DNA of 64,000 nt from the NCBI RefSeq assembly GCF_013285385.1, contig NZ_CP054212.1, forward strand, positions 4,278,001 to 4,342,000. The letters run 5' to 3'. Made by a program: the position numbers and the translations under genes. The notes below the pieces were generated by a model. It made no database searches. It worked only from the letters and a program-made list of their open reading frames with translations, and was not told where the DNA came from. This stretch comes from Paramixta manurensis (lineage in GTDB: Bacteria > Pseudomonadota > Gammaproteobacteria > Enterobacterales > Enterobacteriaceae). Below are positions 1-7,688 of this stretch, piece after piece (the first letter of the stretch is position 1; every line of letters starts with the position of its first letter).

Positions 1-206
1 AGCGGATAACGCCGTAACGGCTGTAGGGTTACCTCACAGGCCAATTCAGCGTTTTTACACAACGACATAAAATCACCCGCCTGCGCGCGCGTGGCTTTAT
101 ATTCCGGCAAATAGCGCCCGGCTTGTCGCATCATCCACACTGGCGTAACGTCAACCGGCTGGCGTAGCAGGGCACGGAGGTAACGATCGTTCTTCAATTC
201 GTTCAT
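1..206 (-). CDS. hemE: Uroporphyrinogen decarboxylase, N-terminal part (runs off window)
   Basis: HemE decarboxylates uroporphyrinogen III to coproporphyrinogen III in cytosolic heme biosynthesis. Only the first 68 codons are present, beginning MNELKNDRYLRALLRQP; the C-terminal four fifths lies outside the left edge. The fragment contains the family signature PVWMMRQAGRYLPEY at about residues 22-36, which supplies active-site arginines in this family. It lies 41 bp downstream of nudC on the same strand, the arrangement seen in E. coli, so the two are probably cotranscribed. The start ATG (revcomp at 204-206) matches the usual family N-terminus. Confidence 0.95.
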   Translation of the reverse strand, partial: MNELKNDRYLRALLRQPVDVTPVWMMRQAGRYLPEYKATRAQAGDFMSLCKNAELACEVTLQPLRRYP

Positions 207-247
207 TATAATCAGGCTCTCACAAACACAGGCGGCTAGTGTATCAC

Positions 248-1021
248 TCATTCCGTTTCGGCGCGGCATAGCGCGACAGTGTCTTCAATTAACCGCCGCG
301 CGACCGTGCCCGGCGGCGGCAGATGCGGTAATTGGTCATAGCGAAACCAACCGGCGTCGATCAGTTCATGGTTATCAATTTGCAATTCGCCCTCATCGTA
401 CTCAGCCATGAACGCCATCATCAACGAATGGGGGAATGGCCAGGGTTGAGAGGTAACGTAACGAACATTTTTAACCGTGACGCTACTCTCCTCCATTACT
501 TCGCGCGCCACCGCTTGTTCAAGGGTTTCTCCCACTTCGACGAACCCGGCTAATACCGTATAAATGCTATTACGGTGACGCGCGTGTTGTGCCAGCAGGA
601 TCTGGTCGCCGCGCCGAATGGCGACGATGATACAAGGCGCGATCTGCGGATAGTAACGTTGACGGCAATGCGCGCACAAACAGGCATTTTCGGTTTTGCT
701 CAAGTGCATTTCGTGACCGCAATAGCCGCAAAAACGGTGCGAGCGGATAAACTCCGCCAATTGGACACCGCGCCCCGCCAGTTGGAACAGCCCGGCCTCT
801 TTATCCATGATTTGCCGTACCGAGCCCATATTCTCCGCGCGATCCTCGCGCACCAGCCACACGGTTTCACCCTGCCATTCGCCGATCGGCGACGCTTTCG
901 AACCGGTTAGGTCAAATGTCTCCGCTGTGCCGTACGGTAAATCGCCATTTGGTAACCAAAGTTTCTGCTCATGGCTGACAATCCACCATCCAGCGTCTAC
1001 GCTTCTAATTTCATGTTCCAT
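248..1021 (-). CDS. nudC: NAD(H) pyrophosphatase / RNA deNADding Nudix hydrolase NudC
   Basis: NudC hydrolyses NAD(H) and removes NAD caps from RNA 5' ends. The 257-residue product has the E. coli length if translation starts at the MEHEIRS methionine. An upstream in-frame ATG would add seven residues but lacks the fit; the chosen ATG has an AGGA Shine-Dalgarno about 9 bases upstream. A zinc ribbon is visible as C98, C101, C116 and C119. The Nudix box follows from G159 (GFVEVGETLEQA, then REVMEE), and the SQPWPFPHS motif typical of the NADH-pyrophosphatase subgroup comes after it. It is followed by hemE on the same strand and is divergent from rsd, as in E. coli. Confidence 0.96.
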   Translation of the reverse strand: MEHEIRSVDAGWWIVSHEQKLWLPNGDLPYGTAETFDLTGSKASPIGEWQGETVWLVREDRAENMGSVRQIMDKEAGLFQLAGRGVQLAEFIRSHRFCGYCGHEMHLSKTENACLCAHCRQRYYPQIAPCIIVAIRRGDQILLAQHARHRNSIYTVLAGFVEVGETLEQAVAREVMEESSVTVKNVRYVTSQPWPFPHSLMMAFMAEYDEGELQIDNHELIDAGWFRYDQLPHLPPPGTVARRLIEDTVALCRAETE

Positions 1022-1181
1022 AAAAAAGTATCCTGAAGACAAGATATTTGTAGTTTGTAGAGTACCGCTACATATTTAAACATTGCGCTAAAACTATACC
1101 CTAAATAATTCAGGTTGCATGAAAGCGGTAACGCACATGCAACCTAAAATATGTCGGGCTATTACTCACATGGAGTCGATC

Positions 1182-1691
1182 ATGCTTAACCATTTAGACG
1201 TTCTGACCCAACGCGTAGGTGGCAGTAATGCACTGGTAGATCTTTGGCTAAGTGCCCGTCGGCAACTGCTAGTTGCCTATTATCAGACCGTTGGCATTAA
1301 GCCTAACAAGGAATCGCTCACCGCGCTGGATGAAAAGGCATTGGATAATTTTTGCCAAAAACTGGTCGATTATCTCTCTACCGGACATTTCAGTATCTAT
1401 GAACGCATTATCGAAGAATTGGAAGGCGATAGCCCTCTGACGGCAGCGGCCCAGATTTATCCGGCGCTGGAAGGGAATACCGAGTTGTTGATGAGTTTGT
1501 ATGATACCCATCTGGAAACGGCCATCGATCATGATAACTATGTCGAGTTTCAGCAGGCATTGTCAGAAGTGGGTGAAACGCTGGAGGCGCGGTTTACGCT
1601 GGAAGATAAGCTGATTCAGCTCGCCTGGGAGAACCAGCTTCAGTTACCCGGCGTGGTGGCGAATGAAACTGAACTGGTTAGGCCGGCATAA
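1182..1691 (+). CDS. rsd: Regulator of sigma D (anti-sigma-70 factor)
   Basis: Rsd binds sigma-70 region 4 in stationary phase and favours alternative sigma factors. The protein starts MLNHLDVLTQRVGGSN and keeps the family core ALDNFCQKLVDYLSTGHFS and ETAIDHDNYVEFQ. The start at 1182 is preferred because it matches the E. coli N-terminus and has GGAG at 1172-1175 with 6-base spacing; in-frame ATGs further upstream (1119, 1137, 1170) would add an unconserved tail. The 169-residue product is slightly longer than the E. coli protein (158), with a divergent C-terminus. It is divergent from nudC and upstream of the thi operon. Confidence 0.95.
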   Translation: MLNHLDVLTQRVGGSNALVDLWLSARRQLLVAYYQTVGIKPNKESLTALDEKALDNFCQKLVDYLSTGHFSIYERIIEELEGDSPLTAAAQIYPALEGNTELLMSLYDTHLETAIDHDNYVEFQQALSEVGETLEARFTLEDKLIQLAWENQLQLPGVVANETELVRPA

Positions 1692-1729
1692 ACATCACGC
1701 CATTGCTACCCCCTTGTAGTTTCTACCTC

Positions 1730-1755
1730 GCCCCTTTATGCTGGAGGGGCTATTT
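1730..1755 (+). terminator. Possible rsd terminator hairpin
   Basis: GCCCCT (1730-1735) pairs with AGGGGC (1745-1750) and is followed by TATTT. The stem is short and the U-tract weak, so this is a tentative call; its position between rsd and the thiamine riboswitch fits. Confidence 0.4.
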
Positions 1756-1797
1756 GGGTTGAAGCTGTGACGTAAGTCGCTCTGCATCACCCCACAT

Positions 1798-1881
1798 CTT
1801 GTCGGAGTGCCCTACCGGGCTGAGACCGTTAATTCGGGATCCGCGGAACCTGATCAGGTTAGAACCTGCGAAGGGAACAAG
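1798..1881 (+). promoter_or_regulatory. TPP riboswitch (THI element)
   Basis: The conserved THI-box elements are directly readable: CTTGT (1798-1802) pairs with ACAAG (1877-1881) as P1, with GGAGTGCC, GGGCTGAGA and the 3' core CTGATCAGGTTAGAACCTGCG between them. TPP binding to this element represses thiamine genes in enterobacteria, usually upstream of thiC. Here the next gene is thiE, 104 bases downstream, so the riboswitch apparently now controls thiEFSGH directly. The pyrimidine-rich stretch at about 1927-1945 could act as an anti-Shine-Dalgarno; that is inference. Confidence 0.95.
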
Positions 1882-1985
1882 AGTAAAGTTGGCTTACGGC
1901 GACATTATCCCTTTCTTGACCCGCCGTTTCATTACTCCCTCCGAACTCCAGACAAGCAACTTTCCCTTACTCACAGGAAATGGCT

Positions 1986-2702
1986 ATGTCCGGCAGCGAA
2001 CCAAAATTTTCCTCTCCACTGGAGAGAGAGACCGCCGCACACGAGAATATTCGCCGCACGGCGGTAAGGTATCAACCTGACTTTCCCACCGTTCCCCTTC
2101 GTTTAGGGCTCTATCCGGTGGTAGATAGCGTGGCATGGATTGAACGCCTACTGGAGGCAGGTGTACGTACTCTGCAGTTACGTATCAAAGACCAACACGA
2201 TCATCACGTGGAAGAGGATGTTCGCGCCGCCATTGCGCTGGGGCAACGTTACCGGGCGCGTCTATTTATTAATGATTATTGGCGGCTGGCGATTAAACAT
2301 CGGGCATACGGCGTACATCTCGGTCAGGAAGATCTTGCCGAAACCGATCTTAACGCCATACGAGAAGCCGGTTTACGCCTTGGCGTGTCTACTCATGACG
2401 ATATGGAGATTGACCGCGCGCTGTCCGTGCGCCCTTCCTATATTGCGTTGGGGCACGTGTTTCCTACGCAAACGAAACAGATGCCCTCTGCGCCACAAGG
2501 ATTAAAGCAATTAGCCGCGCATATGCAGCGCCTGCAAGGCTACCCGACCGTGGCAATTGGCGGCATCAGCATCGCACGGGTACCGGCGGTGCTGGAAACC
2601 GGTGTCGGTAGCGTGGCGGTCGTCAGCGCCATTACCCACGCCGCAGACTGGCGCAGCGCCACGCAACAGTTACTGGCGCTTGCGGGAGTCGGGGATGAAT
2701 GA
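1986..2702 (+). CDS. thiE: Thiamine-phosphate synthase
   Basis: ThiE couples HMP-PP with thiazole phosphate to give thiamine phosphate. The TIM-barrel core is closely E. coli-like: GLYPVVDSVAWIERLLEAG, LFINDYWRLAIKH, GVHLGQEDL, GHVFPTQTKQMPSAPQG and the phosphate-binding VAIGGIS. The ATG at 1986 has AGGA at 1975-1978 with 7-base spacing; the in-frame ATG at 1980 is too close to that site. The start gives 238 residues, with about 28 N-terminal residues (MSGSEPKFSSPLE...) before the YQPDFP where E. coli ThiE begins. It overlaps thiF by 8 bp. ThiC, normally encoded upstream, is missing. Confidence 0.93.
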   Translation: MSGSEPKFSSPLERETAAHENIRRTAVRYQPDFPTVPLRLGLYPVVDSVAWIERLLEAGVRTLQLRIKDQHDHHVEEDVRAAIALGQRYRARLFINDYWRLAIKHRAYGVHLGQEDLAETDLNAIREAGLRLGVSTHDDMEIDRALSVRPSYIALGHVFPTQTKQMPSAPQGLKQLAAHMQRLQGYPTVAIGGISIARVPAVLETGVGSVAVVSAITHAADWRSATQQLLALAGVGDE

Positions 2703-3441
2703 CAGCGATTTTATGCGCTATAGCCGCCAACTCCTGCTGGAGGAGTTCGGTATTGAAGGGCAGGAAAAACTGCAGCGTGGTCGCGTCTTAATCATCGGCT
2801 TAGGTGGATTGGGTTCGCCTGCCGCGCTATATCTCGCGGCGGCTGGCGTCGGCAAACTGCTCCTGGCGGATGATGACACTCTGCATATCAGCAACTTACA
2901 ACGCCAAATTCTGTTCCACCAGCCAGATACCGGCCAGAGTAAAGCGCACCTGGCGCAACGGCGGCTGCGCGCGCTCAATCCACAGGTCGACAGCATCGCG
3001 CTGGCGCAACGTGTGGATGAGAAAACCCTGCCATCACTTGTTGATCAGGTCGATCTGGTACTGGATTGCAGTGACAACATGGCTACCCGCCACGCGATCA
3101 ACCATGCCTGTGTTACCGCCGGAAAACCGCTGATTAGCGGCAGTGCCGTGGGATGGAGCGGCCAGTTAATGGTGATCGCGCCACCCTGGACACAGGGCTG
3201 TTACCGCTGCTTGTGGCCTGACGAGAGTGAACCACAGCGCAATTGTCGTACCGCAGGCGTACTTGGGCCCGTGGTGGGCGTTATCGGTACGCTACAGGCG
3301 TTAGAAGCACTGAAACTATTGGCAGGCATTCCCTCGCCCTTAAACGGCAAACTACGTCTATTCGATGGCCGACAACAGGTTTGGCGCACGCTGAACCTTG
3401 AACGTACGCCACACTGCCCGGTATGCGGAGAAACGCCATGA
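2695..3441 (+). CDS. thiF: ThiS adenylyltransferase
   Basis: ThiF is an E1-like enzyme that adenylates the ThiS C-terminal glycine to start sulfur transfer for the thiazole ring. The 248-residue product begins MNDSDFMRYSRQLLLEE, has the nucleotide-binding LIIGLGGLGSPAALYLAAAG and the conserved DCSDNMATR. Zinc cysteines are visible in CYRCLWP and in the C-terminal CPVCG. An open frame extends upstream inside thiE, but the start at 2695 fits homologues and overlaps the thiE stop (2700-2702), consistent with translational coupling. It overlaps thiS by 4 bp. Confidence 0.96.
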   Translation: MNDSDFMRYSRQLLLEEFGIEGQEKLQRGRVLIIGLGGLGSPAALYLAAAGVGKLLLADDDTLHISNLQRQILFHQPDTGQSKAHLAQRRLRALNPQVDSIALAQRVDEKTLPSLVDQVDLVLDCSDNMATRHAINHACVTAGKPLISGSAVGWSGQLMVIAPPWTQGCYRCLWPDESEPQRNCRTAGVLGPVVGVIGTLQALEALKLLAGIPSPLNGKLRLFDGRQQVWRTLNLERTPHCPVCGETP

Positions 3442-3638
3442 ATATCATCGTTAATGATCGGCAAATGGCCTGTTCCGCGCCATTGACGCTGACCGCCTTA
3501 CTGAAACAGTTGTCACTGCACCAGCCAAGCACCGCGCTGGCGGTGAATCAAACTATCGTTCCCCATCATCGTTGGGATACCCAACTTCTACAGGAGGGCG
3601 ATGAGCTGGTGATTTTCCAGGCCATTGCCGGAGGCTGA
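3438..3638 (+). CDS. thiS: Sulfur carrier protein ThiS
   Basis: ThiS is a ubiquitin-like sulfur carrier whose C-terminal Gly-Gly is adenylated by ThiF and converted to a thiocarboxylate for ThiG. The product is 66 residues, the standard length, and ends FQAIAGG. The ATG at 3438 overlaps the thiF stop (ATGA), so the upstream in-frame extension inside thiF is not used. The second codon region MNIIVNDRQM matches the beta-strand that starts the ubiquitin fold. thiG begins one base after its stop. Confidence 0.96.
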   Translation: MNIIVNDRQMACSAPLTLTALLKQLSLHQPSTALAVNQTIVPHHRWDTQLLQEGDELVIFQAIAGG

Positions 3639-3639
3639 C

Positions 3640-4419
3640 ATGTTACAGATTGCTGATAAAACTTTTTCATCGCGCCTGCTGACCGGTACCGGCAAATTCG
3701 CCACGCCGCAATTGATGCTGGCCGCTTTACAAGAATCCGCTTCGCAACTGGTGACCATGGCGATGAAACGCGTTGATTTACGCGGCGGCGATGATGGGAT
3801 CTTGCTGCCCCTACGACAGCTTGGCGTCCAGTTGCTACCCAACACCTCCGGCGCGAAAACCGCGGAAGAGGCGCTTTTCGCCGCTCGTCTCGCGCGTGAG
3901 GCGCTGGGTACACAGTGGCTTAAATTAGAAATTCACCCTGACGTACGCTATTTGCTGCCAGACCCAATAGAAACGCTAAAGGCGGCGGAGCAGTTGGTGA
4001 AAGAAGGGTTTGTGGTGCTGCCCTACTGTGGTGCCGATCCGGTGTTATGTAAGCGGCTTGAAGAGGTGGGATGCGCCGCTGTCATGCCGCTTGGCGCGCC
4101 AATTGGTAGCAATCAGGGGCTTAAAACACGTGACTTACTGGCGATTATCATCGAGCAGGCCAATGTACCGGTAATCATTGATGCCGGTATTGGCGCGCCA
4201 AGTCATGCCAGCGAAGCGCTGGAGATGGGGGCCGATGCGGTGCTGGTTAACACCGCAATTGCCGTCGCGCGCGACCCGGTACAAATGGCCCGTGCCTTTC
4301 GTCTGGCGGTCGAAGCCGGTGCGCTGGCGCAGCGCAGCGGATTAGGCACGGTACAACAGCAAGCAGCAGCATCCAGCCCGCTGACTGCCTTCCTCGGACA
4401 AGGTGAGGCCTTATCATGA
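3640..4419 (+). CDS. thiG: Thiazole synthase
   Basis: ThiG assembles thiazole phosphate from deoxyxylulose phosphate, dehydroglycine and ThiS-thiocarboxylate. The 259-residue product starts MLQIADKTFSSRLLTGTGKF. Visible family motifs include MKRVDLR, LLPNTSGAKTAEEA, LKLEIHPD, VLPYCGADPVLCKRLEEVGC, GAPIGSNQG and DAGIGAPSHA. The start was set one base after thiS; an upstream extension would lie inside thiS. It overlaps thiH by 4 bp (ATGA). It works with ThiH, which supplies dehydroglycine in enterobacteria. Confidence 0.96.
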   Translation: MLQIADKTFSSRLLTGTGKFATPQLMLAALQESASQLVTMAMKRVDLRGGDDGILLPLRQLGVQLLPNTSGAKTAEEALFAARLAREALGTQWLKLEIHPDVRYLLPDPIETLKAAEQLVKEGFVVLPYCGADPVLCKRLEEVGCAAVMPLGAPIGSNQGLKTRDLLAIIIEQANVPVIIDAGIGAPSHASEALEMGADAVLVNTAIAVARDPVQMARAFRLAVEAGALAQRSGLGTVQQQAAASSPLTAFLGQGEALS

Positions 4420-5543
4420 AAGATTTTCTTTCGCGTTGGGAAACATTGAACTGGGATGACATTACACTGCGCATTAACAGTAAAACCTCAGCCGATGTTG
4501 AGCGGGCTCTTAATGCCCCACGTGTAGGACGAGAGGAGTTAATGGCATTGCTCTCTCCCGCCGCCAGCGCCTGGCTGGAACCGATGGCACAGAAAGCTCA
4601 GCGCCTGACACGCCAACGTTTTGGTAATACCGTCAGTTTTTATGTTCCGCTCTATCTTTCTAATTTATGCGCGAATGACTGTACCTATTGCGGTTTCTCA
4701 ATGAGTAACCGCATTAAGCGTAAGACGCTGGATGCCGCCGAGATCGCCCGTGAATGCACGGCGATCCGGGCATTGGGTTTCGATCACCTGTTGCTGGTCA
4801 CCGGTGAACACCAAAGTAAAGTCGGTATGGATTATTTCCGTCAGCATCTGCCGGTGATTCGCCAGAACTTCAGCTCCGTGATGATGGAGGTTCAACCGCT
4901 CTCACAAGTGGAATATGCCGAACTTAAAACCCTTGGGCTTGATGGCGTGCTGGTGTACCAGGAAACCTATCATCCGGCGGTTTACAGCCAGCACCATCTA
5001 AAGGGCAATAAGCAGGATTTTTTCTTTCGTCTGGAAACCCCGGATCGCCTTGGTCGCGCCGGGATCGACAAGATCGGGCTTGGCGCGTTAATTGGTTTGT
5101 CGGATAGCTGGCGTACCGATTGCTTTATGGTGGCGGAACATTTGCTGTGGCTACAGCAAAAGTGGTGGCAAAGCCGCTATTCGGTCTCTTTCCCACGGCT
5201 GCGCCCGTGCGCGGGCGGAATTGAACCGGCGTCGGTAATGAGTGAGGCGCAACTGGTACAAACTATCTGCGCGTTTCGCCTGTTCGCGCCGGAGGTGGAA
5301 CTATCACTGTCGACGCGTGAATCACCGCATTTTCGCGATCATGTCGTGCCGTTAGCCATCAATAGCGTGAGCGCGTTTTCCAAAACGCAGCCTGGCGGTT
5401 ATGCCGATAATCATCCTGAACTGGAGCAGTTTGCCCCGCATGATAATCGCACGCCGCAACAGGTTGCGGAGGCGTTAACACGGGCAGGCCTACAGCCGGT
5501 ATGGAAAGATTGGGACAGTTATTTAGGACGCGCCGCGCAATAA
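4416..5543 (+). CDS. thiH: Tyrosine lyase (2-iminoacetate synthase), radical SAM
   Basis: ThiH cleaves tyrosine to dehydroglycine and p-cresol for thiazole formation. The 375-residue protein carries the radical SAM cluster CANDCTYCGF (CxxxCxxC) at about residues 85-94, followed by the SAM-binding VTGEHQSKVG region. Length and sequence closely follow E. coli ThiH (377). It is the last gene of the riboswitch-controlled operon. A hairpin terminator inside the downstream 155-bp repeat (5655-5678) is oriented to stop this transcript. Confidence 0.96.
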   Translation: MKDFLSRWETLNWDDITLRINSKTSADVERALNAPRVGREELMALLSPAASAWLEPMAQKAQRLTRQRFGNTVSFYVPLYLSNLCANDCTYCGFSMSNRIKRKTLDAAEIARECTAIRALGFDHLLLVTGEHQSKVGMDYFRQHLPVIRQNFSSVMMEVQPLSQVEYAELKTLGLDGVLVYQETYHPAVYSQHHLKGNKQDFFFRLETPDRLGRAGIDKIGLGALIGLSDSWRTDCFMVAEHLLWLQQKWWQSRYSVSFPRLRPCAGGIEPASVMSEAQLVQTICAFRLFAPEVELSLSTRESPHFRDHVVPLAINSVSAFSKTQPGGYADNHPELEQFAPHDNRTPQQVAEALTRAGLQPVWKDWDSYLGRAAQ

Positions 5544-5562
5544 TTTGCACAGACCGGTAAGG

Positions 5563-5717
5563 GCGCGCGAAAGTGAGGAACACGCTTCGCAGCCACTGCC
5601 AGCGGCGCTGGTGTGATAGCGCGAGCGGATTATAGTAACGCCTGTCAGGTCATTCCGGCCTGGCCAGGGCCGGTTTTTATCCCTTCGCACCGGCCCTGCT
5701 TTCAACCGTTTGTGCCG
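5563..5717. repeat. Direct repeat copy A flanking the hcp island
   Basis: This ~155-bp segment is about 95% identical to 7689-7844, judged by eye. It starts with GCGCGCGAAAGTGAGGAACA and ends at TTGTGCCG. The second copy contains the last 41 bp of the MocR gene, so copy A carries a 3' fragment of that gene detached from the rest. The rest of the gap 5544-5874 holds no convincing gene; 5718-5874 is the upstream region of the broken hcp. Confidence 0.93.
5655..5678 (+). terminator. thiH operon terminator
   Basis: CCGGCC (5655-5660) pairs with GGCCGG (5668-5673), followed by TTTTT. It lies 111 bases after the thiH stop. The same hairpin is duplicated at 7781-7806 in repeat copy B, again with its U-tract on the + strand. 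Confidence 0.8.
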
Positions 5718-5874
5718 GGTCACGGTGCCGGTTAGTATCGGCGTCCTTTTCAGTAACAACTGGATCCTTTATGCGCTGACGCACATCAATAAGCCATACT
5801 GAACATTTATTCTTGCACCGGAGCATTAGTCGGGTAACATTTACGGGGCGACCATATAAATAGCAGGGAAGAAA

Positions 5875-6364
5875 ATGAATAACGTTTTTCTGAAGATGGC
5901 TGGTGTGACTGGCGAATCAAAGGATGCCGCCCATGAGGGATGGACAGATGCCGTAACCTATACTTGGGGCAGCCGGCGCGATGATAATGGTTCGGGACCC
6001 GGGAAAACATCGTTTACTAACCTTGTCGTTCACTGCCGGGTTGATAAAGCCACTCCGGGTGCGCTGCTATATTCCGCCAACGGGAACAAAATTGCTATAT
6101 TCCGCCAACGGGAACAAAATTAAGAAGGTAGAAATTTCTGCCTGCAAAGCGGGCGGAAGTCAGCAGGAATATTATCGTATCACGCTGGAGAACGTTATCA
6201 TCATGGAGGTAACCCTGCGGGAAAGTAGCCCGGAGACTGAGGTTGCCTATGAATTCCAGGCAGACCGGGTTAAGTTCCAGTACTGGGAACAGTCTGAAAC
6301 CGGCGGTAAAGGTGCTGAAACCCGAATGGGCTGGGATATCAAAAATTCCACGTCCTATTTTTAA
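5875..6364 (+). pseudogene. hcp: Hcp-family T6SS tube protein, frameshifted by a 28-bp tandem duplication
   Basis: Hcp forms the hexameric-ring tube of type VI secretion systems. The 5' part reads MNNVFLKMAGVTGESKDA and the 3' part reads KKVEISACKAGG, YYRITLENVI and YWEQSETGGKGAETRMGWDI, all typical Hcp segments, but they lie in different frames. An exact 28-bp tandem duplication (6066-6093 and 6094-6121) shifts the frame and introduces a stop at 6121-6123 after 82 codons. Removing one copy restores a continuous 153-residue Hcp. AGGGAAG precedes the ATG. No other T6SS structural gene is present, so this is an orphan hcp. It sits on a repeat-flanked island. Confidence 0.88.
6066..6121 (+). repeat. 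28-bp perfect tandem duplication inside hcp
   Basis: The unit, which begins GCTATATTCCGCCAACGGGA, occurs twice back to back at 6066-6093 and 6094-6121 without a mismatch. Because 28 is not a multiple of three it disrupts the hcp frame. Perfect identity suggests a recent slippage or recombination event. Confidence 0.97.
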
Positions 6365-6409
6365 GTCTGCTGAACATTCTTACAGGCAGCACCTGGTGCT
6401 GAGAACGTC

Positions 6410-6733
6410 ATGGCAATAAAAGAAGAAGCTCTACTGCAGTCAGGTTTTAGCGCGAAAGATATTCGGGTAATACGAAATAACGTCGAAAGTTATGGTGGAA
6501 GCCTGGATGAAGCCATACAGGATTTGGCCAGACGTTTTTTACTTCTTGTATGCGTTGTAACTGGTTGTCTGGCTGTGTTCCTTGTCCTCGCTGTATTCAG
6601 TAGTACTGATCATGTTATATCAGGTGGTGTAGCCCTGCTCGCCGGTGTGGTCATCGCGCTGTATTCACAACCACCTTTGCTTTCATATAAATCCTGGCGA
6701 TATCGCCGGGCTTCCAGACGCACAGGCAATTAA
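6410..6733 (+). CDS. Small two-helix inner-membrane protein, possible immunity protein
   Basis: I do not recognise this 107-residue protein. It has a charged N-terminal region (1-41) followed by two hydrophobic segments at about 42-64 and 69-87, and an arginine-rich C-terminal tail (KSWRYRRASRRTGN), which predicts both ends in the cytoplasm. It lies 45 bp downstream of the broken hcp on the same strand, and its stop overlaps the stop of the convergent DUF4225-like gene (6730-6733). Small membrane proteins beside effector-like genes are often immunity proteins, so that role is possible, but it is inference from position only. The Shine-Dalgarno is weak. Confidence 0.75.
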   Translation: MAIKEEALLQSGFSAKDIRVIRNNVESYGGSLDEAIQDLARRFLLLVCVVTGCLAVFLVLAVFSSTDHVISGGVALLAGVVIALYSQPPLLSYKSWRYRRASRRTGN

Positions 6734-7533
6734 TCAGGGCTAGCCTCTTCTGACAGGTCAAAAATGACTTTAGCCTTTATGCCCCATGTTATAATTTTCA
6801 TTGTTAGTTTCGGGCGGCTCATGGTGTCAACTTTTCTGTAATAATCTTTAGGAAGCCAGCGAAATAATCTCCATGCCGCGGGTTTCCTTGCCAAGCCAAA
6901 AATACTCCAGACACTGGCTCCGAGAGTCACTGTCTTATAAAACGCAAGACCCTGGTTTGAAGTGAACCCCATAAACTTAGCGAGTTCGATCGTTCCGTCA
7001 GCAAATACGCCTTCTGAAGTCGACTGGTCACCAAGCCGAAGATGGTCAACTTCTTTAGATATGCCATTAAGCCCGTCGATAAAAAGAGTGGCTCCTGCAA
7101 GAACACCAACTGGCGTCATGCTTGACATCATTGCGATACCACCAAACGCTGCGACGCCCGATATCACAATATGTACGGCTGATATTACATAGCCGACAAT
7201 TTTGTTATTTTCACGAACCAGCTCCACTTTTGCCATAAGTTGTGCCGTACGCATCCGAAGTAACCGCTCCTGGTCCTGAAGGTTATCGTTTTCTTCTCTT
7301 AATTTTCTTATGCACAACAGACATTCTTCGTCCGTTTTTGCTCGCCTGGCGTTCGCAAACTGCTGATCGATTAAATCCTTAATCTCACGCATAAAACCCA
7401 TGCGAGTTAAACCGTCCTGCAGATGTGCAGAAGCGACTTTATTAGCGGTATTTACCAGTTTCCTAGCCTCAAGGTTAACCATTGTTTCAGACCAAGCTTG
7501 GTTTCTGCCGCCTGACAAAAGAAAAGTGTCCAT
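6730..7533 (-). CDS. DUF4225-like membrane protein, candidate T6SS-associated effector
   Basis: This 267-residue protein resembles DUF4225 family members (MDTFLLSGGRNQAWSETMVN start), as recalled without a search. It has a helical, charged N-terminal half with a likely coiled-coil (about 65-108), then a hydrophobic block with one or two glycine-rich membrane segments (about 112-136 and 141-156), and a basic C-terminal region. AAGGAAACGGA precedes the ATG, so the start is well supported. It is convergent with the hcp-linked membrane protein and AT-richer than the neighbouring core genes. Biochemical function is unknown; a pore-forming or membrane-acting effector is a hypothesis suggested by the hydrophobic block and the hcp neighbour. 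Confidence 0.72.
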   Translation of the reverse strand: MDTFLLSGGRNQAWSETMVNLEARKLVNTANKVASAHLQDGLTRMGFMREIKDLIDQQFANARRAKTDEECLLCIRKLREENDNLQDQERLLRMRTAQLMAKVELVRENNKIVGYVISAVHIVISGVAAFGGIAMMSSMTPVGVLAGATLFIDGLNGISKEVDHLRLGDQSTSEGVFADGTIELAKFMGFTSNQGLAFYKTVTLGASVWSIFGLARKPAAWRLFRWLPKDYYRKVDTMSRPKLTMKIITWGIKAKVIFDLSEEASPD

Positions 7534-7688
7534 TCCGTTTCCTTAATAATTAACGTTTCGTTAGTCTTACGCATGAATGAAAAAAATACAACAGGAGGCG
7601 AGCGTCGTGAGCTAAGGCAGAGTTGGTGCTCAGGCAGGCGAAAGTCACGTTAGAGACGTTCTGATACCTGGTATTTATTTCGATAAAT

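Noticed and set aside
1799..2080. Open frames of 86 to 93 codons overlapping the TPP riboswitch
   Set aside because: They cover the conserved riboswitch RNA and the start of thiE; not coding.
5523..5759. 78-codon minus-strand frame after thiH
   Set aside because: It only covers repeat copy A and the detached 3' fragment of the MocR gene, partly out of frame.
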